Program-made: the position numbers and the translations under genes
Shown: piece after piece, positions 1 to 11,745 of the stretch
Position numbering within the stretch: the stretch's first letter is position 1
Layout of the letters: every line of letters starts with the position of its first letter
Notes under the pieces: model-generated
What the model saw: only the letters and a program-made list of their open reading frames with translations
What the model was told of the DNA's origin: nothing
Database searches by the model: none
DNA from: Serripes groenlandicus
Taxonomy: Eukaryota; Mollusca; Bivalvia; Cardiida; Cardiidae
Length of the DNA stretch: 64,000 nt
Assembly: GCA_031761405.1 (NCBI GenBank)
Contig: JASEVX010000007.1
Location: forward strand, 27,678,859-27,742,858
Direction: 5' to 3'

Positions 1-104
1 AATGGAAAAATTGCTTGTTTTTATACATTTCTCCTTTTGTCACAATGTCAAACGTCCTCTGCTGCAGAGGTGTCAGAAAGCGTTTATATGTGGTAAAGGG
101 TTAA
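1..104. mobile_element. P-MITE copy, cut by the window edge
   Basis: Right part of the TTAA-targeted palindromic MITE: CTGCTGCAGAGG, then GTCAGAAAGCGTTTATATG and GGTAAAGGG before TTAA at 101-104. Confidence 0.8.
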
Positions 105-529
105 AGAATAGGACGATATGGGCTGAGGAAGTAAACATGTGTTCGGGACAAACGCATCTCATAAATCAGATATGACTGACCCTGTCAATAGGGGTGGCAT
201 GTGGCACTATAATACACAAACACTTTAATTTACTTTGTATATATATCTAGTATACATACCATAAGAATTAAGTCCAAATTATCAAAACAATTTGTTTTTA
301 TATCAGATCAATATAAAGATATTTTTCAAACGAAGCTATTGTAAAAACACAATAGAGCTCGACCATGGTGACTCGTATAGCCGCCAATTGAATAACTGGC
401 ATGGAATATAGGGTTATTTGTTTACTGTGTATTTCCCTTTCCTTTATTCAGTATGTTTAGACTACGTCGGGTGGAAAGAAGACATTGAATCAAAAGTATA
501 CTTCCAAATTTATAGACGCCCGTATTGGT
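105..529. other. No gene seen
   Basis: AT-rich single-copy-looking sequence, no coding frame or repeat recognised. Confidence 0.5.
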
Positions 530-563
530 CAGGGACGTAGATAAGATATTATCTACGTCCCTG
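530..563. other. Perfect 15-bp inverted repeat with 4-bp loop
   Basis: CAGGGACGTAGATAA, GATA, TTATCTACGTCCCTG. The same arm recurs at 5273-5287 (TATCTACGTCCCTG) facing ACGTAGATA. Confidence 0.9.
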
Positions 564-585
564 TATTCGTGTCACAGGTTAATAT

Positions 586-1120
586 ATAGATTGATTGATT
601 GATTTGTTGGTTGGTTGACTGATTGATTGATTAATTGATTGATTGATTTACTTTGATTGATAAATTATTTTATAGATATATTGATTGATTTGTTGGTTGA
701 TTGATTGATTGATTGATTGATTGGTTAATTGATTGGTTGGTTAATTGGTTGGTTGGTTGATTGATTAATTGATTTATTTATTTATTTAGATTAATAAATT
801 ATTTTATAGATATATTGATTGATTTGTTGGTTGGTTGGTTGGTTGGTTGGTTGATTGATTGATTAATTTATTAATTGATTGGTTGATTGATTAATTAATT
901 GATTAATTGATGTGTTGATTGATCGCTTAATTTGTTGGTTGGTTGGCTGATTGATTGATTGGTTGATTGTTTGATTGGTTAATTTATTTATTGTGATTGA
1001 TAACTTGGTTAATATACATATTGATTGATTGATTGATTTGTTGATTGAATGTTTGATTGATTGATTAATTGATTGATTGATTTATTTATTGGTTTATTGC
1101 TTGATTAATTGATTGATTTG
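586..1120. repeat. Degenerate GATT/GGTT tetranucleotide array
   Basis: Over 500 bp of TTGATTGATTGATTGG variants with GGTTGG runs and ATTTATTT patches. A 29-bp block around TAAATTATTTTATAGATATA occurs twice (about 661 and 804), showing larger-scale duplication. Confidence 0.9.
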
Positions 1121-2916
1121 TCGATCATCGGAAATAGTCAATGAACGAGGCGGGAGATCAGATAAAGAGGCACGGGAAAATAATAACGTGGACTACACTT
1201 CCAGGTTTTTTGTTCAGATAATACATTAATGCCATTACTAAACGTAGGCGAGTTGTGAAGGGTCTGGCGAGGCCGTTCGTCCGAGTCTTCACTTAACACA
1301 GAGGCAACAAGACAGCCCTCCCCCAAAATCTACCGTCGAAACCAAAATATTAATTACACGTTATAAGTATATCATATATTCCTTATTTACAATACAATAT
1401 GCTTTATTACATAAAAACTACAAGTTTTATAGCAAGTTTTAAATTTCAAATGAGAATGTCGTCTCTTATGAGTTATAGTTATGTGTTGGTCAATTATATA
1501 TAATTTTCAATTTTAACAAAAGATTGAAAAATTAGCATGTCATATTAGTAGCAATCTAAGTTAGTTATATGTATAGACTTTGGGCAAGGTCACACGAAAA
1601 AGGACCTTCAGAGTGTTGTTGGTATTGGAATATAACCGTGCTCAGTCCTTTTCCATGTGCATTCGCATTTTGACGAACTTGCTCATTATGAACCATTTCA
1701 TCTTTTGCCGCACTGTTTTGAACTAGGTTCTATTATTATACTTCCTTTTATTCATATAATATATCCATATTTTTCCTATTTGCTGTATAATGTGGAAAAG
1801 GGTTACACTATGTGAATGAGGTTTAAATGGAGCGACAAGAAAGATCTCGCTACAAAGCTATTAAAGTAAACTCTAGTTTCAATATTTGAGCTCCAGAGAA
1901 CAAACAAACAATATTTGTGCACAAGTATCTGATTGGTCATAAGCAATTATGTTCTCTAAATTAACCAATCAGAAGTGCTATTTGGAGCACATAGTTCATA
2001 TAACGTTTTCAAAGTTTTAATAGTTTTGGGGCCTTGAGTTGTGGTAGTCAATAAGTCCATATATAGAACAGAACAAAGCAGTATAAGATATTGTCAACAT
2101 GAGGAATAACAATCAATTCATACATTGTCAATATATCATTTCAGTCATGTGAACAAGTGTTTATAAATCAATCTTTATTGGAGAGGACCTTCAATAAGCT
2201 ATGAGCTTTCAGTCCAATCCATTTCTCCATTGTATATTTCTTGATGTTACCTACTATGTAAAAATATATGATAATTAAATATGTTTAAACAGAGTGTTTA
2301 TAACCAATATATGGCGGAAAAATATTTTTTATTCATTAGGCCTATTTCTTTTAGACGGAAAGAGGGCAATATGAATGCCCGCCACAGGTATATACACCAG
2401 CCGAGCATTCATCAATTGGATTATTTTAGGGTCGTTTTTGTAGGACACAGTCATTTCTATACGACACACAGTTATAACGTCAGTGTTATGTCGTGTAATT
2501 TGACATGTCGCATAGTGAATACATAACAAGGTCATTTTACATAGAAATACATACAACTGTAGGTTCGCTGACCTATGAGTCACGTGATTATGACAAGTCA
2601 ATGTACATTCCAATCAATATTACCTCATTATTTGTATATTGAAACCTTATCCTGCTAAAATAAAATAATTGATAATTGGATAAAAATATATATAATTTAA
2701 GAAAAATAAACCATTCGCAAAGAAATAACTCCAACGACAAAATAAAACGACATACATAAGGCTAAAAATGAAAAATTTAACAAAATATAATCCATACAAA
2801 AACTAATAACAGAAAAAATAATACTAATTTTAAACATAATACTAAGGACAAACTAGACTATTCAATTTTTTTTTGTTGAAATAAGCAAAGAGTTCAGATA
2901 TAACTATATAATATTC
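1121..2916. other. No gene seen apart from a P-MITE relic
   Basis: AT-rich; short open frames only (one at 1138-1326 minus is ordinary in composition but unsupported). Confidence 0.5.
1680..1806. mobile_element. Decayed P-MITE half
   Basis: Shows TTTTGCCGCACTGTTTTGAA and ends GTGGAAAAGGGTTAC; diverged from the consensus. Confidence 0.45.
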
Positions 2917-3521
2917 ATTATGATGATGAGATTATGATGTTAAAGACGATAATGACGATGGTGATGACGATGGTAATGATGATGGTTATGATGACGACTA
3001 TGATGCTGTTTCAGAGGATGATGATGATGATAATGACGACGATGTTGATGAAAGTGTGGATGATCGTGAAGATGATCATGATGGTGGTTATGATGACAAT
3101 GTTGTTGTTTAAGGTGGTGAGGATAATGCTGATGAAGATGATGACGATGACGATAGTGATGATGATTGCACTTATGCAGATGTTGTTGTTGTTGTTGTTT
3201 AAAGTGATGATGATGATGAGAATGGTGATGGCGCAGATGATGATGCTGATGACACTGGTGATGACGATGGTGATGATGACAATGCTGATGGCGATGGTGA
3301 TGCTTTTGCTGTTGTTCATAAGATAATGATGATAGTGATGATGATGCTGATAATGACGATGACGATGTCGTAAGCCTTGGATGATCATGATGATGACGAT
3401 CATGATGATGTATACTAGCAATACTGGTGTTTTTGTTAAAGCTGATGATGATGACGACGTTGATGATGATGATGATGATATCGCTGTAATAACAATGCTT
3501 ATGATGACGATGATGATGATA

Positions 3522-3568
<47 letters not shown>

Positions 3569-4145
3569 AATGGTGTTGATGATGATGATGAAGATGAGGA
3601 GGAGGTGGAGGAGGAGGAGGTGGAGGAGGAGGAGGAGGAGGAGGAGGAGGATCATGGTGATGACGATCATGATGATGTATACTAGCAATACTGGTGTTGT
3701 TGTTAAAGCTGATGATGATGACGACGTTGATGATGATGATGATATCGCTGTAATAACAATGATGATGATGACGATGATGATGATAATGATGTTGATGATG
3801 ATGAAGATGAGGAGGAGGAGGTGGAGGAGGAGGAGGAGGAGGATCATGGTGATGACGATCATGATGATGTATACTAGCAATACTGGTGTTGTTGTTAAAG
3901 CTGATGATGATGATGACGACGTTGATGATGATGATGATGTCGCTGTAATAACAATGATGATGATGATGATGACGATGATGATGATAATGATGTTGATGAT
4001 GATGATGATGCTGATGAGGAGGAGGAGGAGGAGGAGGAGGAGAAGGAGGAGGAGGAGGAGGAGAAGGAGGAGGAGGAGGAGGAGGAGGAGGAGGAGGAGG
4101 AGGATGACGGTAGTGATGACGATGGTGATCATGATGTTGTTAGCT
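2917..4145. repeat. GAT/GAC and GAG repeat array with higher-order units
   Basis: Trinucleotide-based array. The single-copy-looking tag TATACTAGCAATACTGGTGT recurs at 3411, 3678 and 3870, defining three higher-order units (267 and 192 bp apart), each ending in (GAG)n. A purine-only run spans 4016-4104 (89 nt). Long open frames on both strands are by-products of the period of three. Confidence 0.93.
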
Positions 4146-4274
4146 GTGATGATCATATATCTTTACAACAGTTGATGGATCTCTACGAATCAAAATAACC
4201 ATTGAAACCGTCTATAAATTCTCGATTATCCTCGCCCATCTAGTTTTCCGAATCATCAAAGTCACCTTCTCCCT

Positions 4275-4642
4275 CTACAAGAAATACCTCGGTTTGTTAT
4301 GAACACCGCCATTGTCCTTGCCATCAACATCATCTGTGCCATCTAAATATATATCTAATGAGCCAGATCGTTCTCTAATTAATTCTGTAAGCTCGTCAAT
4401 TTCGTCAGTTTCGTTAAATGTATCCTCAAACGATTCCACAGATATATCTGCAGTCTCTTGTTTGTCGTCTGTAGCATTGCCGTGTATATAAATATTATCA
4501 ACTGATTGAGGAGTACGTAATCCAATATATTCATCCAGCTCGTCAGCCAACGGTTCGTCTTCTTCTTCCTCATCTATTTCTTGTCCGGTTAGCTTGTCCT
4601 TTGATAAACTATCGTCAGGTACAAATTTAAATTTATTATCAA
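4275..4642 (-). CDS. Acidic exon candidate, possibly C-terminal
   Basis: The minus strand is open without an ATG. A pyrimidine-containing tract ending CCATTAG (4643-4649) could be the acceptor. The peptide is strongly acidic (IDEEEEDEP, then TDDVDGKDNGG) with no membrane segment or known domain. The in-frame stop is at 4275-4277. If the frame is shifted by one just before the stop it continues as VEGEGDFDDSEN and then stops, with the same acidic character, so a small indel or a donor at CCGAG|GTATTT may be involved. It lies beside the GAT repeat array but is not itself repetitive. It could be a downstream exon of the gene that starts with exons A-C, but a direct join from 7561 to the 4642 edge gives a stop, so other exons or acceptors would be needed. 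Confidence 0.35.
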
Positions 4643-4689
4643 CTAATGGCCCATCAGAACAAAAGATAGACACCACATTCAGCAATAAT

Positions 4690-6850
4690 GGTATATATAT
4701 TCAAGGCAACATGTGTTTAGTTTAAGCCATGTGAAATTAAACTGTTTTAAAATTAATAATTATTTAGAGCTGATTGCTAACGTATGCATTATTCAATTTA
4801 TCTTCTCCCTGTATATTTTCATTATTCGTCTGCTGCAATATTATAAAAAGTTTGTGCCATATACATACAGTACTAATATATTTATAAATGTGGTTGAAAT
4901 GCATGTGATTGACACGCACAGGGTGTTAAATAATATCTGTTCATATAAGAATATAAGAAATTGTTATAGCATTGCCATTTTGTACAATCATTCTTATCTT
5001 CTTGAGAATCGTGAAGGCGTCTGACTTTTGAAAAACACCCAGAAATAGTATCTACGAGCATTTAAGCTATCAAAAATGAGTTAAATGTGTCTGTCGTGTT
5101 TGTTTGGTTTTTTTGGTCTTGTTTTGTGTGGGTTTTTATTTTAAACTTCAACATGAAACGTTTCATTTAGATTCATATACTGACTTTGTTTACTCACTCA
5201 TCAGTTACTAGGTTGTATTCACGGAAAAGTCCACGTGTGCTCTTTACATTAAAAAGAAACGTAGATAAAACGTATCTACGTCCCTGATATATTATTAACA
5301 TGGTATTGTGAACATTAATTGACCGCCATCACGCGCATACATTACTCGGTCCACTGCACTCAAAATATGGTGGACACAATTCCTTCGTGAATGTTCGTAA
5401 ACTCCAGTCTCGTTATGTGCACCGTTCAAGAAAGTACCCTGTCTTCCTACTTATGGGTGTTGTGGATAACTTCATGCCTGTACTTGTCCGTCCGTGGTCA
5501 AATATTCTTCACACAATAATTACAATATATATGTTTTCAATCAGGACTATCTATTTAGTATTTACTCAATGTCAGCTTTGTCACATAAACAAGTGGCATG
5601 TCCTTTTTTCATCAGAGTTAAGTACTCGATTATTTTCAATATCAGAAAAAAACATATCAGTGTAAGTCATGGTATGATTATATCCGACCTTCAGGAATCT
5701 TCCCCGTTCGTCATCGTGTAGTCTAAGCATACTGAAGGCGCCTGGAGAAACTTTATGACTATTAAAAACATACTAACAGCAATGCAATGTTATCGCAACT
5801 GCCATCAATTTTAAAATCTTCTTATATCTGTTTTCGTATTTATGTTGCTGATATCTTCCTTTTCGACAAACGTATTGAAGTGGGAAATATTGGTCCAAAT
5901 GTTGCAGCGACAGGTTTCTAACAACCGCGAAATCGTTTTACTTGCACTATTTCCTTGGAAAGATATGTCTTTTGAAAACGGTGAAGCGCGTCATGCGCCT
6001 TGATAACCAACCAAAATTCATTCAATTTAAAGCTCAAGTAAATCGGCCATTATCCCATAAAACAACATATATACAGTTCATTATGTGTACGCGGGTGACA
6101 TAATTCAGCTTCTACATCCAAGATAAAATTCCTGGTTATCGAAGATTCTTGGACGTTTTTGTCCACGACAAATTCACGAATCGGACATAAAAGTGAAGTA
6201 ACTGAACGAAAACCCAAGCGTGTTCCGGATCCAGACCAAAGAAAACGGGAACAGAGAGAGAACCTTTACATATAAAAACGTATCAGTTGTCCGGAAATGA
6301 TTGTTTTACATTACATAATGCTCCAATTCTACCAACATTACTTAGCGTTATGTTCTACTTTTAAAATCTTAAACGGGAAGGAACACATTACACTATTCGT
6401 GTTTAACAACATGTGTACATAAATAAAATAGCTACATTGCTGACTAACAATACTTGTTAATTAAAAAATGAAATATGTATGGACTTTGTATAAGAGAAAC
6501 GAACTTGATAGAATACGCGCATAAGTATTTCATTAGTACTTAGTTAGATGGGTGTAATTGGAGCCTGCTTCTAAACTTCTCTAAAATGACATACATGGTT
6601 TGTTTTTTCTTCAACAACGCCAAATTTCTTTCGTTTATTTTAAGGTGTTATAGTATGTCTGGTATTAAATCAATCTATTTAAAACCAGATGTAAACTCGC
6701 ACACTCGTATATACAAGTTTTTTGGTCTGATTTTAATGAGATTGGTATAAGGTTAAACAAAGAAAGATAACCATAAACGGAGTCGCCGTGTTACTTCAAA
6801 AGAAATCAAACACGCATATAAAAATTCAACGTAAAACTCTCTCCCGACCC
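4690..6850. other. No gene seen
   Basis: AT-rich; only the short inverted repeat at 5262. In the exon A-C model this is intron. Confidence 0.5.
5262..5287. other. Second site of the ACGTAGATA inverted repeat
   Basis: ACGTAGATA, AAACG, TATCTACGT, then CCCTG; related to 530-563. Confidence 0.85.
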
Positions 6851-7105
6851 TTAAACCCTTTCCCCCGCATTTAGACGCATCTGCAACAGACACATTTGGG
6901 GGAAAGATGTGACTAAAGGAGAACATTTCCATAGGAGCGATTTAGGTTCAAGTCTAATATAAGACTAACAACAATTTAAAGTAATCCAGTGAGGATGGTT
7001 ATTTAAGTGATAGATTATGCGGTTTAAGTCTTCGAAAAGAAACAATCTAAAGGTCGCCATTTCTCCATTTGCCATAATGTTTTCAACTCTTATAACAAAA
7101 AGAGA
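6851..7105. mobile_element. Decayed P-MITE
   Basis: Starts TTAAACCCTTTCCCCC, has GACGCATCTGCAACAGACAC, and the core TTTCTCCATTTGCCATAATG near 7055-7080. The right end is lost. Confidence 0.45.
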
Positions 7106-7339
7106 GAGTGTATATATTTTATTCATAGAGAGTTTCCACACTTTTTAAATTAAACTTTCCCGATCCAAATCATTGTTTAGACGGACATTAATTTCTGCGT
7201 TCTGTTAGTAGTAAAGAGGGTCAACATATCTGGGAGAGAGAGAGAGAAAAGTAATGGTTCAAAATTCTTATCAGACGGTGTGGATAAACAGTCTAGCCCA
7301 CGTCTTCACTGTTCGCATGTCAAACAGGTGCCTTTCGCC

Positions 7340-7513
7340 TTAACTCTTTCCCACACAGAGACTCTTTCTGACGCGTCTGTAGCAGACGCATTTTGAAAAC
7401 AGTTTCAACTCATATCAATACTTAAACATTTATTTATAAGGAGTTCACACGTTTTAATCGAGATATCTTCAAAGTTGTCTGCTGCAGATTTGAGATTTGT
7501 GTAAAAGGCTTAA
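7340..7513. mobile_element. P-MITE, short internal form
   Basis: TTAA at 7340-7343 and 7510-7513 frame CTCTTTCCCACACAG and GTCTGCTGCAGATTTG; the middle palindrome is missing. It ends 47 bp from the donor of exon C, inside the inferred intron. Confidence 0.65.
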
Positions 7514-7560
7514 GCGACTCAAATATGATTATTGAAATAAATATGGACATTTCGACTTAC

Positions 7561-7640
7561 CTAAGGCAGTGCTGTTTAAAGTTCCGTGCGCAGAATATCG
7601 TCAACTTTGCGACCATCCTAAACTTTGCCAGCAACGCTTT
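7561..7640 (-). CDS. Putative shared second exon (80 nt)
   Basis: The minus strand shows TTTTTTTCAG|AAAGCG at the 5' edge and CTTAG|GTAAGT at the 3' edge, both near consensus. Read in phase 0 the segment is open and gives KALLAKF followed by about 20 further residues with two Cys. Exons A and B both end in phase 0 and would join it without a shift. The exon would leave in phase 2. It is embedded in the longer frame of exon C. No domain is recognised. The alternative is that the acceptor-like run is chance. Confidence 0.4.
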
Positions 7641-8213
7641 CTGAAAAAAACGTTGAAAACTGAACATTTTTCTATTCAAAAGTTTTTTGTGTAAGTTAAG
7701 TAAGGGAAGTGTAAGCGAAGCTTTACGCCACAGTCGAGCCGCAGATTTCTTAGCAACCGGTTCTATTGAAAAGGATTTGGATCTTTCTTTTGGTTTCACA
7801 TCAGAACTGCTCGTACTCGTTTTCCTAACGTACAATGACCCGCGTCTTGCAGACGATCCCTTTTTAAAACCTACACCCGAGTATATGCGATTTGTGCTTT
7901 CCGTCTTTTCAAATTTGATGACGTCACACGTGTCGTCATCACGGTCGCTATGAAACGACTGCCGACTTTTTCGATCACTCCGAATATTTATCAAATCATT
8001 GACACTATAAATAGATTCGTCCGCGGATGTCACGCGTTTTCCCGAAACATTTGAATGTTTTAAAAGCATCCGGTCTTCCGAATGACGAAATGTTAGCACC
8101 TTTCCTATTGGAACATACGTTGATAGGTGAGAAAGTCTTGAATATTTATTATTAACAGACAAATCTCGATAATGCTTTGCCCTCTCCTGTAACTTTTCGA
8201 CGGATATATTCAT
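7561..8213 (-). CDS. Candidate alternative first coding exon C, contiguous with the shared exon
   Basis: Open for 217 codons plus two bases from an ATG at 8213, with an in-frame TGA two codons upstream, to a consensus donor CTTAG|GTAAGT, ending in phase 2. The N-terminus is mixed and charged (residues 1-30). Residues 60-115 are Ser/Asp-rich, RRGS is at 123-126, and a Ser/Lys-rich stretch (130-160) leads into a basic tail. Inside the frame the sequence TTTTTTTCAG ends at 7641, a strong acceptor. Transcripts starting upstream could therefore use only the last 80 nt, while this one reads straight through. That explains why exon C ends in phase 2 but exons A and B end in phase 0. The product is not recognised. 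Confidence 0.5.
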
Positions 8214-9290
8214 TTTTCAGTCCAAATTGTTATAATCAATTATTTAATTCCTACATCATAAAGATCCATTGTCACCTGTCAAAGATCGCCTTAAACTTGC
8301 ACATTTCACATAATTTCAAAATGAAACAATCACTGCACAACAACCGAAATATTAATCAAAAGGAGTGCTTGTCATCTTTCACAATAAATAAGTGGCACTC
8401 CGTTCAAACTGTAAATCTTAAAATCCGTCTGCAAACAAAAGCCGACGATCAATTCACGGGGGATTCTCTCAATAACCAGATGACATCAAAGTTGACTTTT
8501 AATCTTCTGTTCAAATCTTTCTAAAGGATTATTGAAGAAGAAAACAAGAAGTGAGACATTGTTTTAGTCCAATCCTATACGGATATTATCGTCATACTGT
8601 TAGTAATAAAAACAATATTTAAACAATCCTGATAATTTGACTTTTGTATTATTTGTTATACTTATAAAATATCTTATTTTATCATTGAATGCCAAAATCA
8701 TCTGTTCATATCTTTTTTAATCAAACAAAACTTTTCATAATATTTATTTATGAAACAAAGGGGTTGACCTTTAGTCCAAATAAGAACGTTTCATTCTTAT
8801 ATTTTGAAGTATATGTGTAAAGAAATATAATGTGGGGAGTGGAGATTGTGACGATTTTTCACATATTTCTAATTGGTTTCAAATGATGTTCAAGAGAATA
8901 CAAACTAAAAAATCATATATATGTTTGCCATTTCGTAAAATTAAAGTTTAAAGCAATAACGGAAAGGTAAGGACAATTTCAAGATTTTCTTCATTATCGG
9001 CTTATTGAATATCGATATCCGACGACACGATTCTCGCTGTCTCTCCAAATCTTTCCTAATCCAATATAAAATGTCGACGTTATCTTTATATTGGTGAGGC
9101 ATTGATACCGTGTCTTTGTATTTATGTTTTCTTTTCCGATTATATCCTTCTATCACAAAAAGTATATTGCGGAAACTCCTTAGAGTTCACTAAGGAAATA
9201 AACGCTCCACGGAAGGCGAAAATGGGTTTATTTGGTTTAGTTTGTTGGTAACAAAGGGACGTCGCCGCACATAATTTTATATGAGCCGTT
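8214..9290. other. Sequence upstream of exon C
   Basis: Would hold the promoter and 5' UTR of exon C; no clear TATA box or initiator is visible. Short frames on both strands look like chance. Confidence 0.4.
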
Positions 9291-9545
9291 CCACGAGAAA
9301 ACCAACATTATGGGCTCTGCGTAATGTGTCGACCAAGATCAGTTTTCGCTGTCCGCGCATGCTCATCCGGGACGACACATTCCGTCTCAGGGGGATAAAG
9401 GTATAGATTAATTATTCCTGAAACAGAAAATCCACAGGAGGCGAGAAGTGTCTTTCCGGGTCAGCCTGCGCGGCATGCTAAGGTTAATCCGGGACGATAC
9501 TTTACACAGAGTTCTCAATGTTGGTTTTCTCGTAGAACGGCTCAT
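9291..9545 (-). mobile_element. G-MITE, complete ends
   Basis: ATGAGCCGTTCCACGAGAAA at the left, mirrored by TTTTCTCGTAGAACGGCTCA at the right. Inside: CTGAAACAGAAAATCCACAG. ATAT-like sequence flanks both sides. Confidence 0.88.
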
Positions 9546-9749
9546 ATGTATTGGTCTTTTCGTTTATTTACTGCTGAATACATAGTCTAAAAAGCAACAA
9601 ATAACATGTCTACGAAACTACGCTAGATCTACTACACCTCTGACGACCCTCCATAACTTTGGAGCGCTCATCAAAACCAGCCTCTCCATCCACTCTCCAA
9701 GCTATCCCATGCTTCATATTACACGTCTGCCGACCCCCTTCCCTTAATC

Positions 9750-10325
9750 CAGATCACCCTACTCGATGTAATTTCGGACAAAGAACTGGATGAATTCAGA
9801 TCACCCTACTCGATGTAAATTCGGACAAAGAACTGGATGAATCCAGATCACCCTACTCGATATCATTTCGGACAAAGAACTGGATTAATCCAGATCACCC
9901 TACTCGATGTAATTTCGGACAAAGAACTGGATGAATTCAGATCACCCTACTCGATATCATTTCGGACAAAGAACTGGATTAATCCAGATCACCCTACTCA
10001 ATGTAATTTCGGACAAAGAACTGGATGAATTCAGATCACCCTACTCGATGTAATTTCGGACAAAGAACTGGATGAATTCAGATCACCCTACTCGATGTAA
10101 TTTCGGACAAAGAACTGGATAAATCCAGATCACCCTACTCGATATCATTTCGGACAAAGAACTGGATGAATCCAGATCACCCTACTCGATATCATTTCGG
10201 ACAAAGAACTGGATGAATTCAGATCACCCTACTCGATGTAATTTCGGACAAAGAACTGGATGAATTCAGATCACCCTACTCGATGTAATTTCGGACAAAG
10301 AACTGGATGAATTCAGATCACCCTA
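9750..10325. repeat. 47-bp satellite array, 12 copies
   Basis: Unit CAGATCACCCTACTCGATGT plus AATTTCGGACAAAGAACTGG plus ATGAATT. Two main variants differ at GATGTAATT or GATATCATT, and at GAATTC, TAATCC or GAATCC junctions. The 13th copy breaks off at 10325. Confidence 0.95.
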
Positions 10326-10577
10326 ACACTGCTAGCGCTCAATCGTATGCTGTTGAAAAGATGTAATTTGATTGGTGGATTCGGCTTAATAACATTCCTG
10401 CAGAAATGATCGACAAGTCAACGAACAACTTTAATTATATGACCGTAACGGGTCCATTTTCTTGTGATTTGGCTCAAAGAAAATGTGTGGTTTAAATGGA
10501 CTGTATGGCGATTTGCGGTCTAGAGCCTTATTCATCGAAATGTACTTAGAATACATAATAAAGTGATACATTAATAA

Positions 10578-10832
10578 ATGAACCGTCCCGCGAGAAAATT
10601 CACATTGTGGACTCTGCGTTAAGCATCGACCCGGATCAGCCTAAGCATGCCTTGCAGGCTAACCTGGACAGACACTTCTCGCCTCCTGTGGATTTTCTGT
10701 TTCAGGAATCATTACTCTATACCCCTGAGACGGAATGTGTCGGCCCGGATCGGTCTGCGCGGACTGCGCAGGCTGATCTGGGTCGATACATTACGCAGAG
10801 ACCATAATGTTGGTTTTATCATGGGATGGCCC
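10578..10832 (+). mobile_element. G-MITE
   Basis: ATGAACCGTCCCGCGAGAAA, ACTCTGCGTTAAGCATCGAC, GATTTTCTGTTTCAGGAATC, CGGAATGTGTCGGCCCGGAT, and TGTTGGTTTTATCATGGG at the right. Confidence 0.85.
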
Positions 10833-10835
10833 AAA

Positions 10836-11240
10836 TGTTTTGTTTCGCTGTGGATAGAAGTCGCATCTAGCTGTTCGAGATCTTATTGACACTCCGCTTT
10901 GGAATCATTTATAGTAGAGCATTCTAACTTCGGGATCATCGTAAGTTCCTGACGTCTTTATTATCACCATTTCCTTGTTTGACAATGTATAAGCAGTGAA
11001 GTAAAGAGTGGTGAACTATTTATTTTCCAATGTCTAAAGATTCATTTAATCCTCGCCATGGTTTTTTTTTGTTTTTGTTTTTTTGTTGATGCTTTAAATC
11101 CCAAACTTTCGAGACCCGGGTATAAAGACATATTGGCATAAAAGTAATGGGGCGTCAATTCAAATCGTTTGTTTTAAGTAAATATAGCATATATTCGAAC
11201 GGTGAAGACTCTGGTGGGACTGTTCTCAAATCATGTATAT
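10836..11240. repeat. Dispersed repeat with GACACTCCGCTTTGG and TTGGCATAAAAGTA
   Basis: Same two landmarks, similarly ordered, at 46405-46570 (GACACTCTGCCTTGG, TTGACATAAAAGTA, then GACTGGTGAGACTG). The first landmark also occurs at 20590-20617. Confidence 0.45.
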
Positions 11241-11384
11241 TCGTATAGTGAGGAATAGTGTCCCTTTAATGTGATTTTTGGGCCCACGATTCACGGTAGA
11301 CGTGCACAGGAAGGTTATTTTGTACAATTGAAGCTCTACAAAAATATACAACATAAAAACTACTTTAATGGATTCAGGTCGGTA

Positions 11385-11500
11385 TTGCTTCGCTTACTCT
11401 ACTTCGACTTCTAGTTCTATCGGTAATGTCGAATGATATCAGTCCATGGGAAGCGAGTTCGAACCCCGGTTCGGCAGTTCATTCTTCCTAAAGATTGAAA
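11385..11500 (+). mobile_element. tRNA-like SINE head fragment
   Basis: GCGAGTTCGAACCCCGGTTC is a clear B box. The A box side is diverged and no tail follows. Confidence 0.4.
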
Positions 11501-11557
11501 AACGGTATCGTTAAAAGCGCCATTCGTTTGAAATTAATGGACTAAGAATTCTAACAA

Positions 11558-11745
11558 GAGCTGTCCATGAGAATAGGCATTGCATGCAAAACTTTAAAAA
11601 AAATTTAGGTCCCAAAAAGCAGCAATAGCATCTGTGGTTTGTGAGAAAAGGCGTTTAACAAAACTGCAATGCGGATGCCGACGCAAAAGCGACTGTGATA
11701 ACCCTCCTTATTCTTCGAAAAGTCGAGCTAAAATTCAGGCAAAGG
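11558..11745. repeat. Dispersed repeat ending AGTCGAGCTAAAA, copy 1
   Basis: ACAAGAGCTGTCCATGAGAA to CTTCGAAAAGTCGAGCTAAA. Shares its termini with 24452-24606; the middle parts differ. Confidence 0.55.

Noticed and set aside
3011..4156. Long open frames rich in Ile/Leu on one strand and Met/Asp/Arg on the other
   Set aside because: They come from the trinucleotide period of the GAT/GAG array; no non-repetitive protein sequence or splice context.
8177..8524. Plus-strand open frame overlapping the start of exon C
   Set aside because: AT-rich chance composition; no conserved features.
9750..10325. Regular direct repeats resembling a CRISPR array
   Set aside because: Units are contiguous with no unique spacers, and the surroundings are eukaryotic; it is a satellite.
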